A DNA stretch of 64,000 nt from DASXTW01 sp046726275 (GTDB lineage: Bacteria > Actinomycetota > UBA4738), in the NCBI GenBank assembly GCA_046726275.1, contig JBKPAF010000011.1:1-64000 (forward strand), in the 5' to 3' direction. Within the stretch, counting starts at the first letter, position 1. The number at the start of each line of letters is the position of its first letter. The notes under the pieces were generated by a model. That model was given only the letters and a program-made list of their open reading frames with translations, was not told where the DNA came from and did no database searches. Positions 53,166-62,136 of the stretch are shown here, piece by piece. Position numbers and translations under genes: made by a program.

Positions 53166-55697
53166 TCAGGGCAGTGGATCGGGCGAGCCGCCGGCCGATC
53201 GGCTCAGCTCGGGTTGGGTCACGCTGGGCCTGCCGGCCACCCGGCCGTAGGTCGTGGTGCGTTCCGCGGGGATGCGGCCGATGTCACGGATCGCGTTGAC
53301 GAACTCATCGGGCTCCTTCCTGATCCCCCACTCTGCGCCCGCCATGCGCGAGATCGTCTCCTCCATGAGCGTCCCGCCGAAATCGTTGGCGCCCCCCTGG
53401 AGGATCAGCTTGCAGTAGTCCATCCCCATCTTCACCCACGAAACCTGGACGTTCGCGATCCGCGAATGGAGAAGGATCCGAGCCACGGCATGCATCCGTC
53501 GATTCTCGGCGAGCGTGGCGCCGGGGCGGGCCTTCCCAGCGAGATAGATCGGCGAGTTCTGCCACACGAACGGGAGAGGGACGAACTCGGTGAAACCCCC
53601 GGTCTCGGCCTGGATCCTGGACAGTCGCCTGATGTGGGCCACCCAGTGTGGCGGCGCGTCCACGTGGCCGTACATGATCGTGGAGGAGCTCCGGATCCCG
53701 AGCGAGTGGGCAGTCTTGATGATCTCTTCCCACGTGTCGGCGGGCAGCTTCCCCTTGGTCAGGACCCATCGCACCTCGTCGTCGAGGATCTCGGCCGCCG
53801 TCCCGGGCATGGTCCCCAGGCCGCGACCCCGGCATTCCTCGAGGAACTCACGGAAGGAGATCCCCAGGCGAGTCGCCCCGTTGAGCACCTCCATCGGGCT
53901 GAACGCGTGGATGTGGATCCCCGGAACCCGGGCCTTGATGGCGTCGAGGATCGCGAAGTAGAAGTCGCCGGGAAGGCTCGGGTGGAGCCCACCCTGGATA
54001 CACACCTCTGTGGCGCCGTACTGCCAGGCCTCCTCGGCGCGGTCCGCAACTTCCTCGAGCGACAGGGTGTAGGACTCGGGATCGATCTCTCGCTGGGCGA
54101 AGGCGCAGAAACGGCACCCCGTGTAGCAGACGTTGGTGAAATTGATGTTCCGGTTGACCACATAGGTGACCTCGTCCCCAACCGCGTCCCTTCGGAGGTC
54201 GTCGGCCACCCTGCACAGATCGTCGAGCGCCTGGGCATCCGCCTGGAACAGAGCCAGGGCCTCTCCTTCGGTGAGGTCCGGTCCCTCCCCCGCGCTCGCC
54301 CTGGAGAGCGCGGCCTTGACCTGGCGATCCAGGCGATGCGGCGCTGGCCTTGTCTGGCCCACCCACGCCTTCGTCGCAGAGATGGTGTCGAAGTCGCCGT
54401 ACACGTCGACCGCGTCGTCCCGCAACCCGGCGCCCGGACCCTTGGCGAACGACAGGGCGGTGGTCCGGGACTTCCACCGGACCTCCGGGTCCTGCCACGC
54501 CGTGGCCTCCGGGCGCTGCCCCTCCCGCGCGAGGCCATCCGACCCCGTCAGGTTCCGTACGGGCTCTTGCATCTTTCCGGCGATCCAAGGGTCCGGCCTG
54601 AGGGCGAATTCGGGGTAGATGGCCAGCCGCTCTCGCAACGCATAGCCCTTCTCCGCCGTCCGACGTTCGAGATCGTGGAGCTTCGGCCACGGCGCCTCCG
54701 GATTCACGTGGTCGATGGTCAGGGGCGAGACGCCGCCCCAGTCGTTGATCCCGGCGTCGATCAGCCGCGGGTAGTGCGGATCCGAGAGATTGGGCGGAGC
54801 CTGAAGGTTCATGCGCGGGCCCAGCACGATCCGTGCCGTGGCCACCGTTGCCAGGAACTCCTCCTCTTCCGGTTCGGCCGCATCGTGCATGGCGGTTCCC
54901 GGCTTCGCCCGGAAGTTCTGGACGATCACCTCCTGGACATGGCGATAGGCGCGGTGGATCTCGCGGATGGCGAACAGTGACTCCGCACGCTCTCGCAGGG
55001 TCTCTCCGATCCCCACGAGGATCCCGGTGGTGAACGGGATGGACAGCCGTCCGGCATCCTCGATCGTGCGCAGCCTGACCGAGGGGATCTTGTCGGGCGA
55101 GCCGAAGTGCGGCCCGCCTTTCTCCGACAGGCGTACCGAGGACGTCTCCAGCATGATCCCCATCGACGCGCTCACGTGCTTGAGGCGGGCCAGATCCTCC
55201 CATGACATGACGCCCGGATTCAGGTGGGGCAGCAGGCCGGTCTCCTCGATCACCTTGATCGACATGGCACGGAGATAGTCGAGCGTCGAGTGGTAGCCGC
55301 GCTCTGCCAGCCATTGGCGGGCGACCGGGTACCGGTCCTCCGGTTTGTCGCCCAGAGTGAACAGTGCCTCCTTGCATCCGAGACCACGCCCGGCCTCGGC
55401 GATGGCGACGACCTCCTCCGGCGTCAGGAACGGGCGCTCCAACTTGGCCGGGGGCTTGGCGAACGTGCAGTAGTGGCAATGGTCGCGGCACAGCATGGTG
55501 AGCGGGATGAAGACCTTCCGCGAATACGTGATGGTCCGGTGGTGGCCTAGATCACGGAGCCTCGAGGCGATGGCGGACAGCTCGACGAGAGCGTCGCCTC
55601 GAGCGGACAGAAGCGCCTCCGCCTCTTCCAGGGAGATGACCTTTCCGTCCCGGGCGCGCGCGAGCGAACGGCGGAGTCGGTGAGCGAAGTCGGCCAT
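53166..55697 (-). CDS. fbiC: F0 synthase FbiC (CofG-CofH fusion)
   Basis: Radical-SAM enzyme for the 7,8-didemethyl-8-hydroxy-5-deazariboflavin core of F420. 843 residues from ATG 55697. First domain with CRDHCHYCTF (CxxxCxxC), second with CYTGCRFCAF, both complete. Domain boundary near residue 400-450. FbiC-fused forms are typical of actinobacteria. Longer reading to 56837 runs antisense to fbiA and is rejected. Divergent from fbiA by 60 bases. Confidence 0.95.
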   Translation of the reverse strand: MADFAHRLRRSLARARDGKVISLEEAEALLSARGDALVELSAIASRLRDLGHHRTITYSRKVFIPLTMLCRDHCHYCTFAKPPAKLERPFLTPEEVVAIAEAGRGLGCKEALFTLGDKPEDRYPVARQWLAERGYHSTLDYLRAMSIKVIEETGLLPHLNPGVMSWEDLARLKHVSASMGIMLETSSVRLSEKGGPHFGSPDKIPSVRLRTIEDAGRLSIPFTTGILVGIGETLRERAESLFAIREIHRAYRHVQEVIVQNFRAKPGTAMHDAAEPEEEEFLATVATARIVLGPRMNLQAPPNLSDPHYPRLIDAGINDWGGVSPLTIDHVNPEAPWPKLHDLERRTAEKGYALRERLAIYPEFALRPDPWIAGKMQEPVRNLTGSDGLAREGQRPEATAWQDPEVRWKSRTTALSFAKGPGAGLRDDAVDVYGDFDTISATKAWVGQTRPAPHRLDRQVKAALSRASAGEGPDLTEGEALALFQADAQALDDLCRVADDLRRDAVGDEVTYVVNRNINFTNVCYTGCRFCAFAQREIDPESYTLSLEEVADRAEEAWQYGATEVCIQGGLHPSLPGDFYFAILDAIKARVPGIHIHAFSPMEVLNGATRLGISFREFLEECRGRGLGTMPGTAAEILDDEVRWVLTKGKLPADTWEEIIKTAHSLGIRSSSTIMYGHVDAPPHWVAHIRRLSRIQAETGGFTEFVPLPFVWQNSPIYLAGKARPGATLAENRRMHAVARILLHSRIANVQVSWVKMGMDYCKLILQGGANDFGGTLMEETISRMAGAEWGIRKEPDEFVNAIRDIGRIPAERTTTYGRVAGRPSVTQPELSRSAGGSPDPLP

Positions 55698-55757
55698 GAT
55701 CGGCTGCGAATGTACGGCCGCCTTCCCGCTTTCGGCAAACAGCGGCAAGATAGAGCG

Positions 55758-56717
55758 GTGAAGGTGACCGCGCTGGCAGGTGGAGTGGGGGCGGGAATGT
55801 TCCTCCGTGGACTGGTTCGAGCGGTCCCGGCAGAGGCCGTGACGGCCGTCGTCAACACCGGTGACGACGTCCGAGTCCATGGACTGTACGTCTCTCCGGA
55901 TCTCGACTCCGTCACCTACTGGTTGGCCGGGGTCGCAGATCGAGAGCGGGGATGGGGAAGGCAGGGAGAGTCGTTCCGGGCCACCGAGCAGCTCCGCGCA
56001 TTCGGCGCGCCGGATTCCTGGTTCGGCTTGGGCGACCTCGACCTGGCCACGCACCTCTTCCGGACCCGGCTCATGTCCGAAGGACGGACGCTGTCGGAGG
56101 CCACTCGCGAGGTGACCGGCCGCTTCGGCATCGCGGCGCGGCTCCTCCCGATGTCGGATGACCCCGTGACCACACGCGTCGAAGTGGTGGATGACGCCGG
56201 CCGATCGCTCGACCTGCACTTCCAGGAGTACTGGGTGCTGCGGAGGGCAGAGGACGAAGTGAAATCCGTGCGGTTCGAGGGCGCGGAGACGGCTCGACCT
56301 GCCCCCGGAGTCCTCCGGGCCATCGAGGAGGCCGAGGTCGTCGTGATCTGCCCCTCGAACCCCATCGTGTCCATCGACCCCATCCTGGCGGTCCCGGGTG
56401 TGCGGGACGCCGTGGCCACTCGGCGGGACACGGTCGTCGCGATCTCCCCGATCGTGGGCGGCGCTCCCCTGCGAGGCATGGCGGACCGGCTCCTTCCCAC
56501 GGCGGGGGTGGACGTGTCGGCCGCGGGGGTCGCGGAGCACTATGCCGGCCTGATCGGAGCCTTCGTGCTCGACCGGGCCGATGATGCCCTCGTGGGCCGG
56601 GTCCTCAGGACCTGTGATCGAGCCCGGATCACCGACACGATCATGCTCGATGATTCGGCCGCGGAGCGGCTCGCTCGCGACGCCCTCGACACAGCGAGGG
56701 AGCACCATGGCCATTGA
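55758..56717 (+). CDS. fbiA: FbiA/CofD phospho-lactate (phosphoenolpyruvate) transferase
   Basis: 319 residues from GTG 55758, giving VKVTALAGGVGAGMFLRGL, the family opening. Other motifs: VVNTGDDVRVHGLYVSPDLD, ICPSNPIVSIDPILAVPG, ISPIVGGAPLRGMADR. Transfers the phospho-acid from the guanylated precursor to F0, making F420-0 or dehydro-F420-0. Its end overlaps fbiB by 11 bases. The ribosome site is weak, which may suit a leaderless start. Confidence 0.95.
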   Translation: MKVTALAGGVGAGMFLRGLVRAVPAEAVTAVVNTGDDVRVHGLYVSPDLDSVTYWLAGVADRERGWGRQGESFRATEQLRAFGAPDSWFGLGDLDLATHLFRTRLMSEGRTLSEATREVTGRFGIAARLLPMSDDPVTTRVEVVDDAGRSLDLHFQEYWVLRRAEDEVKSVRFEGAETARPAPGVLRAIEEAEVVVICPSNPIVSIDPILAVPGVRDAVATRRDTVVAISPIVGGAPLRGMADRLLPTAGVDVSAAGVAEHYAGLIGAFVLDRADDALVGRVLRTCDRARITDTIMLDDSAAERLARDALDTAREHHGH

Positions 56718-57882
56718 GGTCATCCCCGTCCGGGAGATCCCGGAGATCGTCCCGGGCGACGACCTCGGGACCATCCTGGGCGCTGCGCTCTCCAGACAAC
56801 GCTTGGTCCTTCGGGATGAGGACGTGGTCGTCGTCACCCAGAAGGTGGTGTCGAAATCGGAGGGCCGGATCGTTCCCGAGGCCCCGGTCGGGAAGGCGGG
56901 CTGGGTGGCGCGGGAGGCTCGCCGGATCGTGGCGCGCCGGGGCGACCTGGTCGTGGCCGAGACCCGTCACGGTTTCGTGTGCGCCAACGCGGGAGTGGAC
57001 GCGTCCAACGTCGCCGACGGATACCTGACGCTGCTTCCCGAAGACCCGGATGCGAGCGCGCAAGCGATCCGCGAAGCGCTCACGGCCTCGACGGACGCCA
57101 TGATCGCCGTGGTGATCACGGACACTTTCGGCCGTCCGTGGCGGCAAGGTCTGGTGAACGTGGCCATCGGCTGCGCGGGCCTTCCGGCGCTGGTGGACCT
57201 GCGGGGCACGAAGGATGGGGTCGGGCGGGTTCTGGAAGCGACTGTGGAAGCGCTGGCGGACGAGGTGGCCGCGGCCGCGGGGCTGGTCATGGGGAAGGCC
57301 GACGGGATCCCCGCCGCGATCGTCCGGGGCCTCCGGCTCGGAGGGGATTCGCTGCCCGCCAGGGCATTGGTGCGCCCGCCGGAAGAGGACCTGTTCCGGC
57401 ACTCGGCGATGGAGACCATCCAGTCTTGGCGTGAGGACGGCGCGTTCGGGCCGGGGGAGGTTTCCCCAGACCACATCCAGGAGGCTCTCCTCGCCGCCGG
57501 GTCGGCCCTTGGAACCGAAGCCGACCAGTCGTGGGTCCTCGTGGAGGCGGCGCGCGGGCCGCGTCGGGAAGCGCTGGAGGCGGCGGCGGATCGAGATGCG
57601 GCGAACCTCATCGCGATGGCGCCGGTGGTCGTGGTGATGCTCGCCGGTCGGCCAGGGGCGCCCGAGGCGGCGTCCGAGCAGATCCATTCGCGCCGGGATG
57701 AGGCTCTGCTCTCCGCCGGCGCAGCCATGCAGATCGTCATGCTGGCCTTCCACGCCCTCGGCCTGGCCTCATGTTGGATCCGTCCGACCCGGTTCGCCGC
57801 GAGCGAGGCTGCCTCGGCGCTCGGAATGACGGGCCGCGAGCTGCTGGGGGCGATCGTCTCCGGCCGGCGCCCTCCGGAATGA
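56707..57882 (+). CDS. fbiB: FbiB: F420 gamma-glutamyl ligase with nitroreductase-like domain
   Basis: 391 residues. N-terminal CofE part (1 to about 245): VVVTQKVVSKSEGRIVPE, ITDTFGRPWRQGLVNVAIGCAGL, KADGIPAAIVRGL. C-terminal FMN part (about 260-391): SWVLVEAARG, LSAGAAMQIVMLAFHALGLASCWI, ELLGAIVSGRRPPE. M. tuberculosis FbiB is about 448 residues; the helix between the two halves of the C-terminal domain is missing here, so this domain is about 50 residues short. Confidence 0.93.
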   Translation: MAIEVIPVREIPEIVPGDDLGTILGAALSRQRLVLRDEDVVVVTQKVVSKSEGRIVPEAPVGKAGWVAREARRIVARRGDLVVAETRHGFVCANAGVDASNVADGYLTLLPEDPDASAQAIREALTASTDAMIAVVITDTFGRPWRQGLVNVAIGCAGLPALVDLRGTKDGVGRVLEATVEALADEVAAAAGLVMGKADGIPAAIVRGLRLGGDSLPARALVRPPEEDLFRHSAMETIQSWREDGAFGPGEVSPDHIQEALLAAGSALGTEADQSWVLVEAARGPRREALEAAADRDAANLIAMAPVVVVMLAGRPGAPEAASEQIHSRRDEALLSAGAAMQIVMLAFHALGLASCWIRPTRFAASEAASALGMTGRELLGAIVSGRRPPE

Positions 57883-58481
57883 CGCCCACCGCCTCGAAGC
57901 CCTTGACTGGTCTAGTGCTCTGTGGAGGCGGGAGCTCGCGGATGGGAAGAGAGAAGTCGCTCATCGCCGTGGAGGGCCGGCCTCTGGTCCTCCACGTCGC
58001 GGGACTCCTCGAGCTCGCGTGCGAGCCCGTCCTTCTGGCGCCCGGCCGGCCGGGCAGGCTGGGTCCGCTCGGCTACCCGGAGGTGGAGGACCTCGTCCCC
58101 GACTCAGGCCCGCTGGGTGGTGTCGCCGCCGGGCTGGCGGCCTCGCCCCATCCTCTGGTGGCGGTGTCGGCCGTCGACCTACCGTTCGCGAGCCCGGCCT
58201 TGTTCACCCTCCTCGCAACGCTTCACGAGGGAGAGGACGCCGTCGTCCCCAGGATCGGCTCCCGCCTGGAGCCCCTGCACGCCGTGTACGGGACCTCGGC
58301 CCTTCCCGCGCTGCGTGACGCGCTCGGGAGGGGGACGCTCTCCGTGACGGCGGTCCTGTCCGACCTGCGGGTGCGATGGGTGGACCGGAAGGAATGGACC
58401 CGCGCGGACCCTTCGGGCCGGTTCGCGGTCAACGTGAACACCGTCGACGATCTCGAACACCTCGAGATCGCGCCGGGCTAG
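57879..58481 (+). CDS. mobA: Molybdenum cofactor guanylyltransferase-like protein
   Basis: 200 residues; ATG overlaps the fbiB stop. The nucleotide loop LTGLVLCGGGSSRMGREKSLI is the MobA signature, and VSAVDLPFASP contains the metal Asp. MobA attaches GMP to molybdopterin. In this F420 operon one would expect FbiD/CofC, which has a different opening (VVPVKPL...), so this is either MobA or a MobA-like protein that took over that step (inference). Confidence 0.85.
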   Translation: MTPTASKPLTGLVLCGGGSSRMGREKSLIAVEGRPLVLHVAGLLELACEPVLLAPGRPGRLGPLGYPEVEDLVPDSGPLGGVAAGLAASPHPLVAVSAVDLPFASPALFTLLATLHEGEDAVVPRIGSRLEPLHAVYGTSALPALRDALGRGTLSVTAVLSDLRVRWVDRKEWTRADPSGRFAVNVNTVDDLEHLEIAPG

Positions 58482-58549
58482 CGATCCAGCCAGCTAGAGT
58501 TCCAGGCTGCTTCCCAAGGTGCCGACATCCGTCAAAGGAGGCGAACACG

Positions 58550-58921
58550 ATGGGCGAACGCGAGCAGGACGACGTCCAATCCGGGGCAAGACAGGAACCC
58601 GCCGCTCAGGGGGTCCCCGGCGCCCCCGTGGTCGGGGTGATGGTCCAGAGGACAACGCGTTTCAGCCGCGAGGTCGTGGCCACGATGATCTCGCTGGCCA
58701 GCGCCGCCTTCGGAGTCGTCGCGGCTCTGGCCTGGAACAGCGCCATCACCAAATGGTTCGAGCAGTTCTCCGGCGAGACCGCCGAGCTCAGCGCCCTGTT
58801 CATCTATGCCGTTCTCGTCACGGTCGCCGGGGTCGTGGTGATCGTCATCCTGGGGCGCCTCGCCGCTCGAATCAACGCACAACCTGTAGAGTTCAAGTAC
58901 CCCGCCGTGCCGAAGGCGTAG
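58550..58921 (+). CDS. DUF5654-like membrane protein
   Basis: 123 residues from ATG 58550 with AAAGGAGG eight bases upstream. Two hydrophobic segments: SAAFGVVAALAWNSAI and LFIYAVLVTVAGVVVIVILG; a short basic end. The SALAWNxAI pattern fits DUF5654. Function unknown. Confidence 0.8.
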   Translation: MGEREQDDVQSGARQEPAAQGVPGAPVVGVMVQRTTRFSREVVATMISLASAAFGVVAALAWNSAITKWFEQFSGETAELSALFIYAVLVTVAGVVVIVILGRLAARINAQPVEFKYPAVPKA

Positions 58922-58953
58922 GCGCGCGCTCAGCCCGACCAGCAGGAGACTCG

Positions 58954-59823
58954 TTGGCCAAGAAGAAGAAACGGCGTCCCGGATCAGGCCCTCGACCCGG
59001 AGGACGAAGCGGGACGTCCACACAGGAACGCGTGGCCCAGGCTTCGACGGTCAAGCCTGCGCCCGCCTCGCCGGGCGGGCCGAACCGGCTCGAGCGCAAG
59101 GAGCAGGCTCGGCGCCAGCGCGAGGCGATCAGGCGGCGGATGGCCCGCCGGCGGATGGCCCGGCGTGGCGGGATATGGTTGGCGGTCATCGCGGCGGTCG
59201 GGGTCGTGGTCCTGCTGATCGTTCAGAACTCGGGTCGGGCAGGGGATCTGAACAGCGAGGAGCGCCGGCTGCTCTCCCAGGCTCCGAGGGCGGCCGCGGC
59301 GGCTGGGTGCGGAGGCGTCACGACCGTCCAGCCGTACGACCCGGGGGACCTGGACCGCACCCACATCGGATCCGGCGGAGGTCCGGACACCATGCCGCCT
59401 CTCTCCACGTATCGCACGCAGCCACCGACCTCGGGACCGCACAACACCGTTCCTCTGCCCGCCGGCCAGTATCCCGATCCCCCGCCGGTGGACCAGACGA
59501 TCCACTCGCTCGAGCACGGGGCCGTGATCATCTGGTACGACCCCGCGGCCCTGTCATCGCAGGAGCTCACCGACCTCCAGACGTTCTTCAACAAGAGCGA
59601 GGAGCGAGGGAAGGTCATCATCGCGCCGTACAACTACCCCGACCAGGGAGCCGCCGGGAAGCTGCCCACGGGCAAGCAGATGGTCATGGTGGCGTGGCAC
59701 CGCATGCGGACCTGCGACAAGGTGAGTCTGCCCGTGGCCTTCGACTTCGTGTACCACTACGACTCCGGGTTCCGGGTCCGTGACTACAAGGGTGAGGCAC
59801 CGGAACCGACCGCACCGATCTAG
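58954..59823 (+). CDS. DUF3105 membrane-anchored protein
   Basis: 289 residues from TTG 58954, which has AGGAG six bases upstream. Lysine/arginine-rich N-terminal 70 residues, one membrane helix (GGIWLAVIAAVGVVVLLIV), then an outer domain with YRTQPPTSGPHN, IHSLEHGAVIIWYDP and MVAWHRMRTCDK, the DUF3105 signature. Function unknown; conserved His residues suggest metal or redox binding. Confidence 0.82.
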   Translation: MAKKKKRRPGSGPRPGGRSGTSTQERVAQASTVKPAPASPGGPNRLERKEQARRQREAIRRRMARRRMARRGGIWLAVIAAVGVVVLLIVQNSGRAGDLNSEERRLLSQAPRAAAAAGCGGVTTVQPYDPGDLDRTHIGSGGGPDTMPPLSTYRTQPPTSGPHNTVPLPAGQYPDPPPVDQTIHSLEHGAVIIWYDPAALSSQELTDLQTFFNKSEERGKVIIAPYNYPDQGAAGKLPTGKQMVMVAWHRMRTCDKVSLPVAFDFVYHYDSGFRVRDYKGEAPEPTAPI

Positions 59824-59880
59824 GGAACCGGGGCACGGGCCCTGCGAGGAGGCCGCGACGAGGCATCCGGAGGACGGGCG

Positions 59881-60918
59881 ATGCGCATCCTCGTAGTGTC
59901 GTCCTATCCCCCGAGGCACTGCGGCATCGCCACCTATGCGCGGGCACACGTCGGGCACCTGCGGGCGGAGGGGAACGTGGTGACGGTCATCTCCCCTCCG
60001 GATGGAGAAGGGGATGTTCGCGTCCCGTTCTCGCATGGTCGCGAATTCCGCGAGGCCAGCCGGCGAGGCACGGATGCCGACCGGATCCTCGTGCACTTCC
60101 AGCCCGGGTTGTACTACCGCCGTGGAGCCCGAGCGGCCGCGTCGAAGATCCGGACCTCGTTGGCCCTGTTCTCACTGGTGCGCGAACGCCCACAGACCGA
60201 GATCCTCGTTCACGAGGCGGATCCCCCGCGGCGATGGCGCCCCGACCACCGCATCCTCCGACGAGCGTTCGCGCGGGCGCCGCTGCTGTTCCATACCGAA
60301 GCGGAGCGGAAGGCGTTCGAGCGAAACTACGACCTCGAGGTACGGGCCCGACTGGTCGACCACCGGGAAGGGGTGAGTGTTCAGCGACCCCGGACGAGGG
60401 AGGAGGCTCGGCGGCATCTCGGTCTCCATCTTTCTGACCCCTTGTTCCTCTGCGCCGGGTTCTTCCACCCATCGAAGGCGTTCGAGCGCGCGGTTCGTGC
60501 TTTTACCCGGGCGGGAAGCCCGGGGCGGCTGGCCGTCGTCGGATCCGTCCGCGATCCAACGCCCACCAATCTCGAATACGCGGCCGGGCTTCGCCGACTA
60601 GCTGAGGGCTCAGACGGCGTGACGCTGGTGGAGGAGTTTCAGAGCGACGAGGACTTCGACGCGTGGATCGCGGCGGCCGACAGGCTCGTGCTCCCCTACA
60701 CCAGGGCCTGGTCCTCGGGGGCGCTGGCGCGGGCCCGCGTGCTCGGCACGCCCGCCATCGTTGCCACGGTGGGAGGGCTGGCCGAGCAGGCGGGTCCGCA
60801 GGACGAGTTGTTCAGCTCGGAGGACGACCTCCAGCGCCTGTTCGAGAAGCTCGGCCGGGCTCCACCCCGGCCAGATGGAGGACCTCGGCCGTCCGACGAG
60901 CGGTCTCCTCCCAGCTGA
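59881..60918 (+). CDS. GT4-like glycosyltransferase
   Basis: 345 residues. N-terminal ILVVSSYPPRHCGIATYARA is typical of GT-B transferases; the donor-site half has FHPSKAFERAVRAF and the C-terminal YTRAWSSGALARARVLGTPAI. The usual E-x7-E is replaced by RAWSSGALARA, so donor binding may be atypical. Its last 107 bases overlap the convergent GT4 gene. Confidence 0.82.
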   Translation: MRILVVSSYPPRHCGIATYARAHVGHLRAEGNVVTVISPPDGEGDVRVPFSHGREFREASRRGTDADRILVHFQPGLYYRRGARAAASKIRTSLALFSLVRERPQTEILVHEADPPRRWRPDHRILRRAFARAPLLFHTEAERKAFERNYDLEVRARLVDHREGVSVQRPRTREEARRHLGLHLSDPLFLCAGFFHPSKAFERAVRAFTRAGSPGRLAVVGSVRDPTPTNLEYAAGLRRLAEGSDGVTLVEEFQSDEDFDAWIAAADRLVLPYTRAWSSGALARARVLGTPAIVATVGGLAEQAGPQDELFSSEDDLQRLFEKLGRAPPRPDGGPRPSDERSPPS

Positions 60919-62017
60919 ACTCAGCCGCCCGGACCGGGCCCGCCTTCCGGAGGCGGTCGCGAAGTTCCTCGTCCGTGAGGATCCGCTCGATCCCGTGAGC
61001 GATCTCCTGGACGTCGAGAGGATCCACGAGCAGGGCGGCGTCTCCAGCCGTCTCGGGGAGGGCCGAGACGTTCGAGGTCAGGACCGGCGCCCCGCAGGCC
61101 ATCGCCTCGATGACGGGAAGCCCGAACCCCTCGTACAGCGACGGAAACACCAGTGCCTCGGTGCCGCTCAGCAGGGCAACCTTGTCTTCCTCCCGCACGT
61201 ACCCGGTGAGCACGATCCGCTCTCTGACCTCGGACGGCAGGTCCTCGAGCACCGGCCGAAGAAGGTTCCGGCCCTCTGGGTTCCACGGCGCGACCGGCCC
61301 GGCCAGAACCAGAACCGGTCGCAGGGATTCCGGGAGAGTGGCATAGGCCCTGATCAGAGCGGGCAGATTCTTCCTCGGCTCGATCCCGGCGAGACACAGG
61401 ACGTACGGTCCGTCGATCCCGAACCGGCTACGGACGCCATCGATGGCCGCAGGAGTCGCGGGCTTGAACACCTCGGGATCGACACCAAGACCGACAACGG
61501 AGACCCGATCCGGATCCACGGGATAGAGCCCCAGCAAGTCGCGGCGGGTCTGCTGGGAGACCACGATGACCCGCGCGGCCCGGCGCAGCGCGTCCTCCAG
61601 TCGAGCCAGCCATCGACGGGTCGCCAGTGGAGCTGTGTCCGGAAAGAGCTTGAACGCCAGGTCGTGAACGGTGAGCACGAGCCGGCGGGCGCGGGTCGGC
61701 GGCGGAACGAAGTTCGGAGCGAGCAGGACGTCGAATCGCGCCGTCCATTCGATCCTCGGCAGGTCGAAGCGCATCTCCATCTCGTGGAACCACCTGGACG
61801 GGATGGGCAATCTCCGCTCGATCAGATTGACGGGTGCGTGATCGACGATGCGGCCGTGGCGTGCCGGGTGTACTGCCCCAGTCGCATCGAGGTACCACGC
61901 CAGGTACTTCGAGCTTGGATCAACGCGGGGTAGCAGACGGACTAGGTGCCAGGTGTAGTAGCCGACCCCGGTTCTGCGCCCCGCGAACGCCGATCTGGCA
62001 TCAATGGCTATGCGCAA
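60812..62017 (-). CDS. GT4 mannosyltransferase-like
   Basis: 401 residues from TTG 62017, giving LRIAIDARSAFAGRRTGVGYY. Donor site FPSLYEGFGLPVIEAMACGAP (E-x7-E) and SALPETAGDAALLVDP. Probably uses a nucleotide sugar in cell-surface polysaccharide assembly; no -10 is certain, though TACACT at about 62062 is plausible. Converges with the previous gene, overlapping 107 bases. Confidence 0.88.
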   Translation of the reverse strand: MRIAIDARSAFAGRRTGVGYYTWHLVRLLPRVDPSSKYLAWYLDATGAVHPARHGRIVDHAPVNLIERRLPIPSRWFHEMEMRFDLPRIEWTARFDVLLAPNFVPPPTRARRLVLTVHDLAFKLFPDTAPLATRRWLARLEDALRRAARVIVVSQQTRRDLLGLYPVDPDRVSVVGLGVDPEVFKPATPAAIDGVRSRFGIDGPYVLCLAGIEPRKNLPALIRAYATLPESLRPVLVLAGPVAPWNPEGRNLLRPVLEDLPSEVRERIVLTGYVREEDKVALLSGTEALVFPSLYEGFGLPVIEAMACGAPVLTSNVSALPETAGDAALLVDPLDVQEIAHGIERILTDEELRDRLRKAGPVRAAEFSWEETARRTAEVLHLAGVEPGRASRTGAGGRPPS

Positions 62018-62136
62018 GAGGAAGTCCGGAGGACGTCGGAGGAAGTCATCACCGGCCCCAAGTGTAATGCCGCCCCCATGACCAGCCAGATGGACCGAGC
62101 TTCTGGGTCCGCGACCGAGAGCGGTAGCATCGGGCC

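Noticed and set aside
53166..56837. 1223-codon ORF extending fbiC upstream
   Set aside because: The extra 380 codons lie antisense to fbiA, have no motif, and fbiC family members begin at about MADF; the ATG 55697 gives the normal length.
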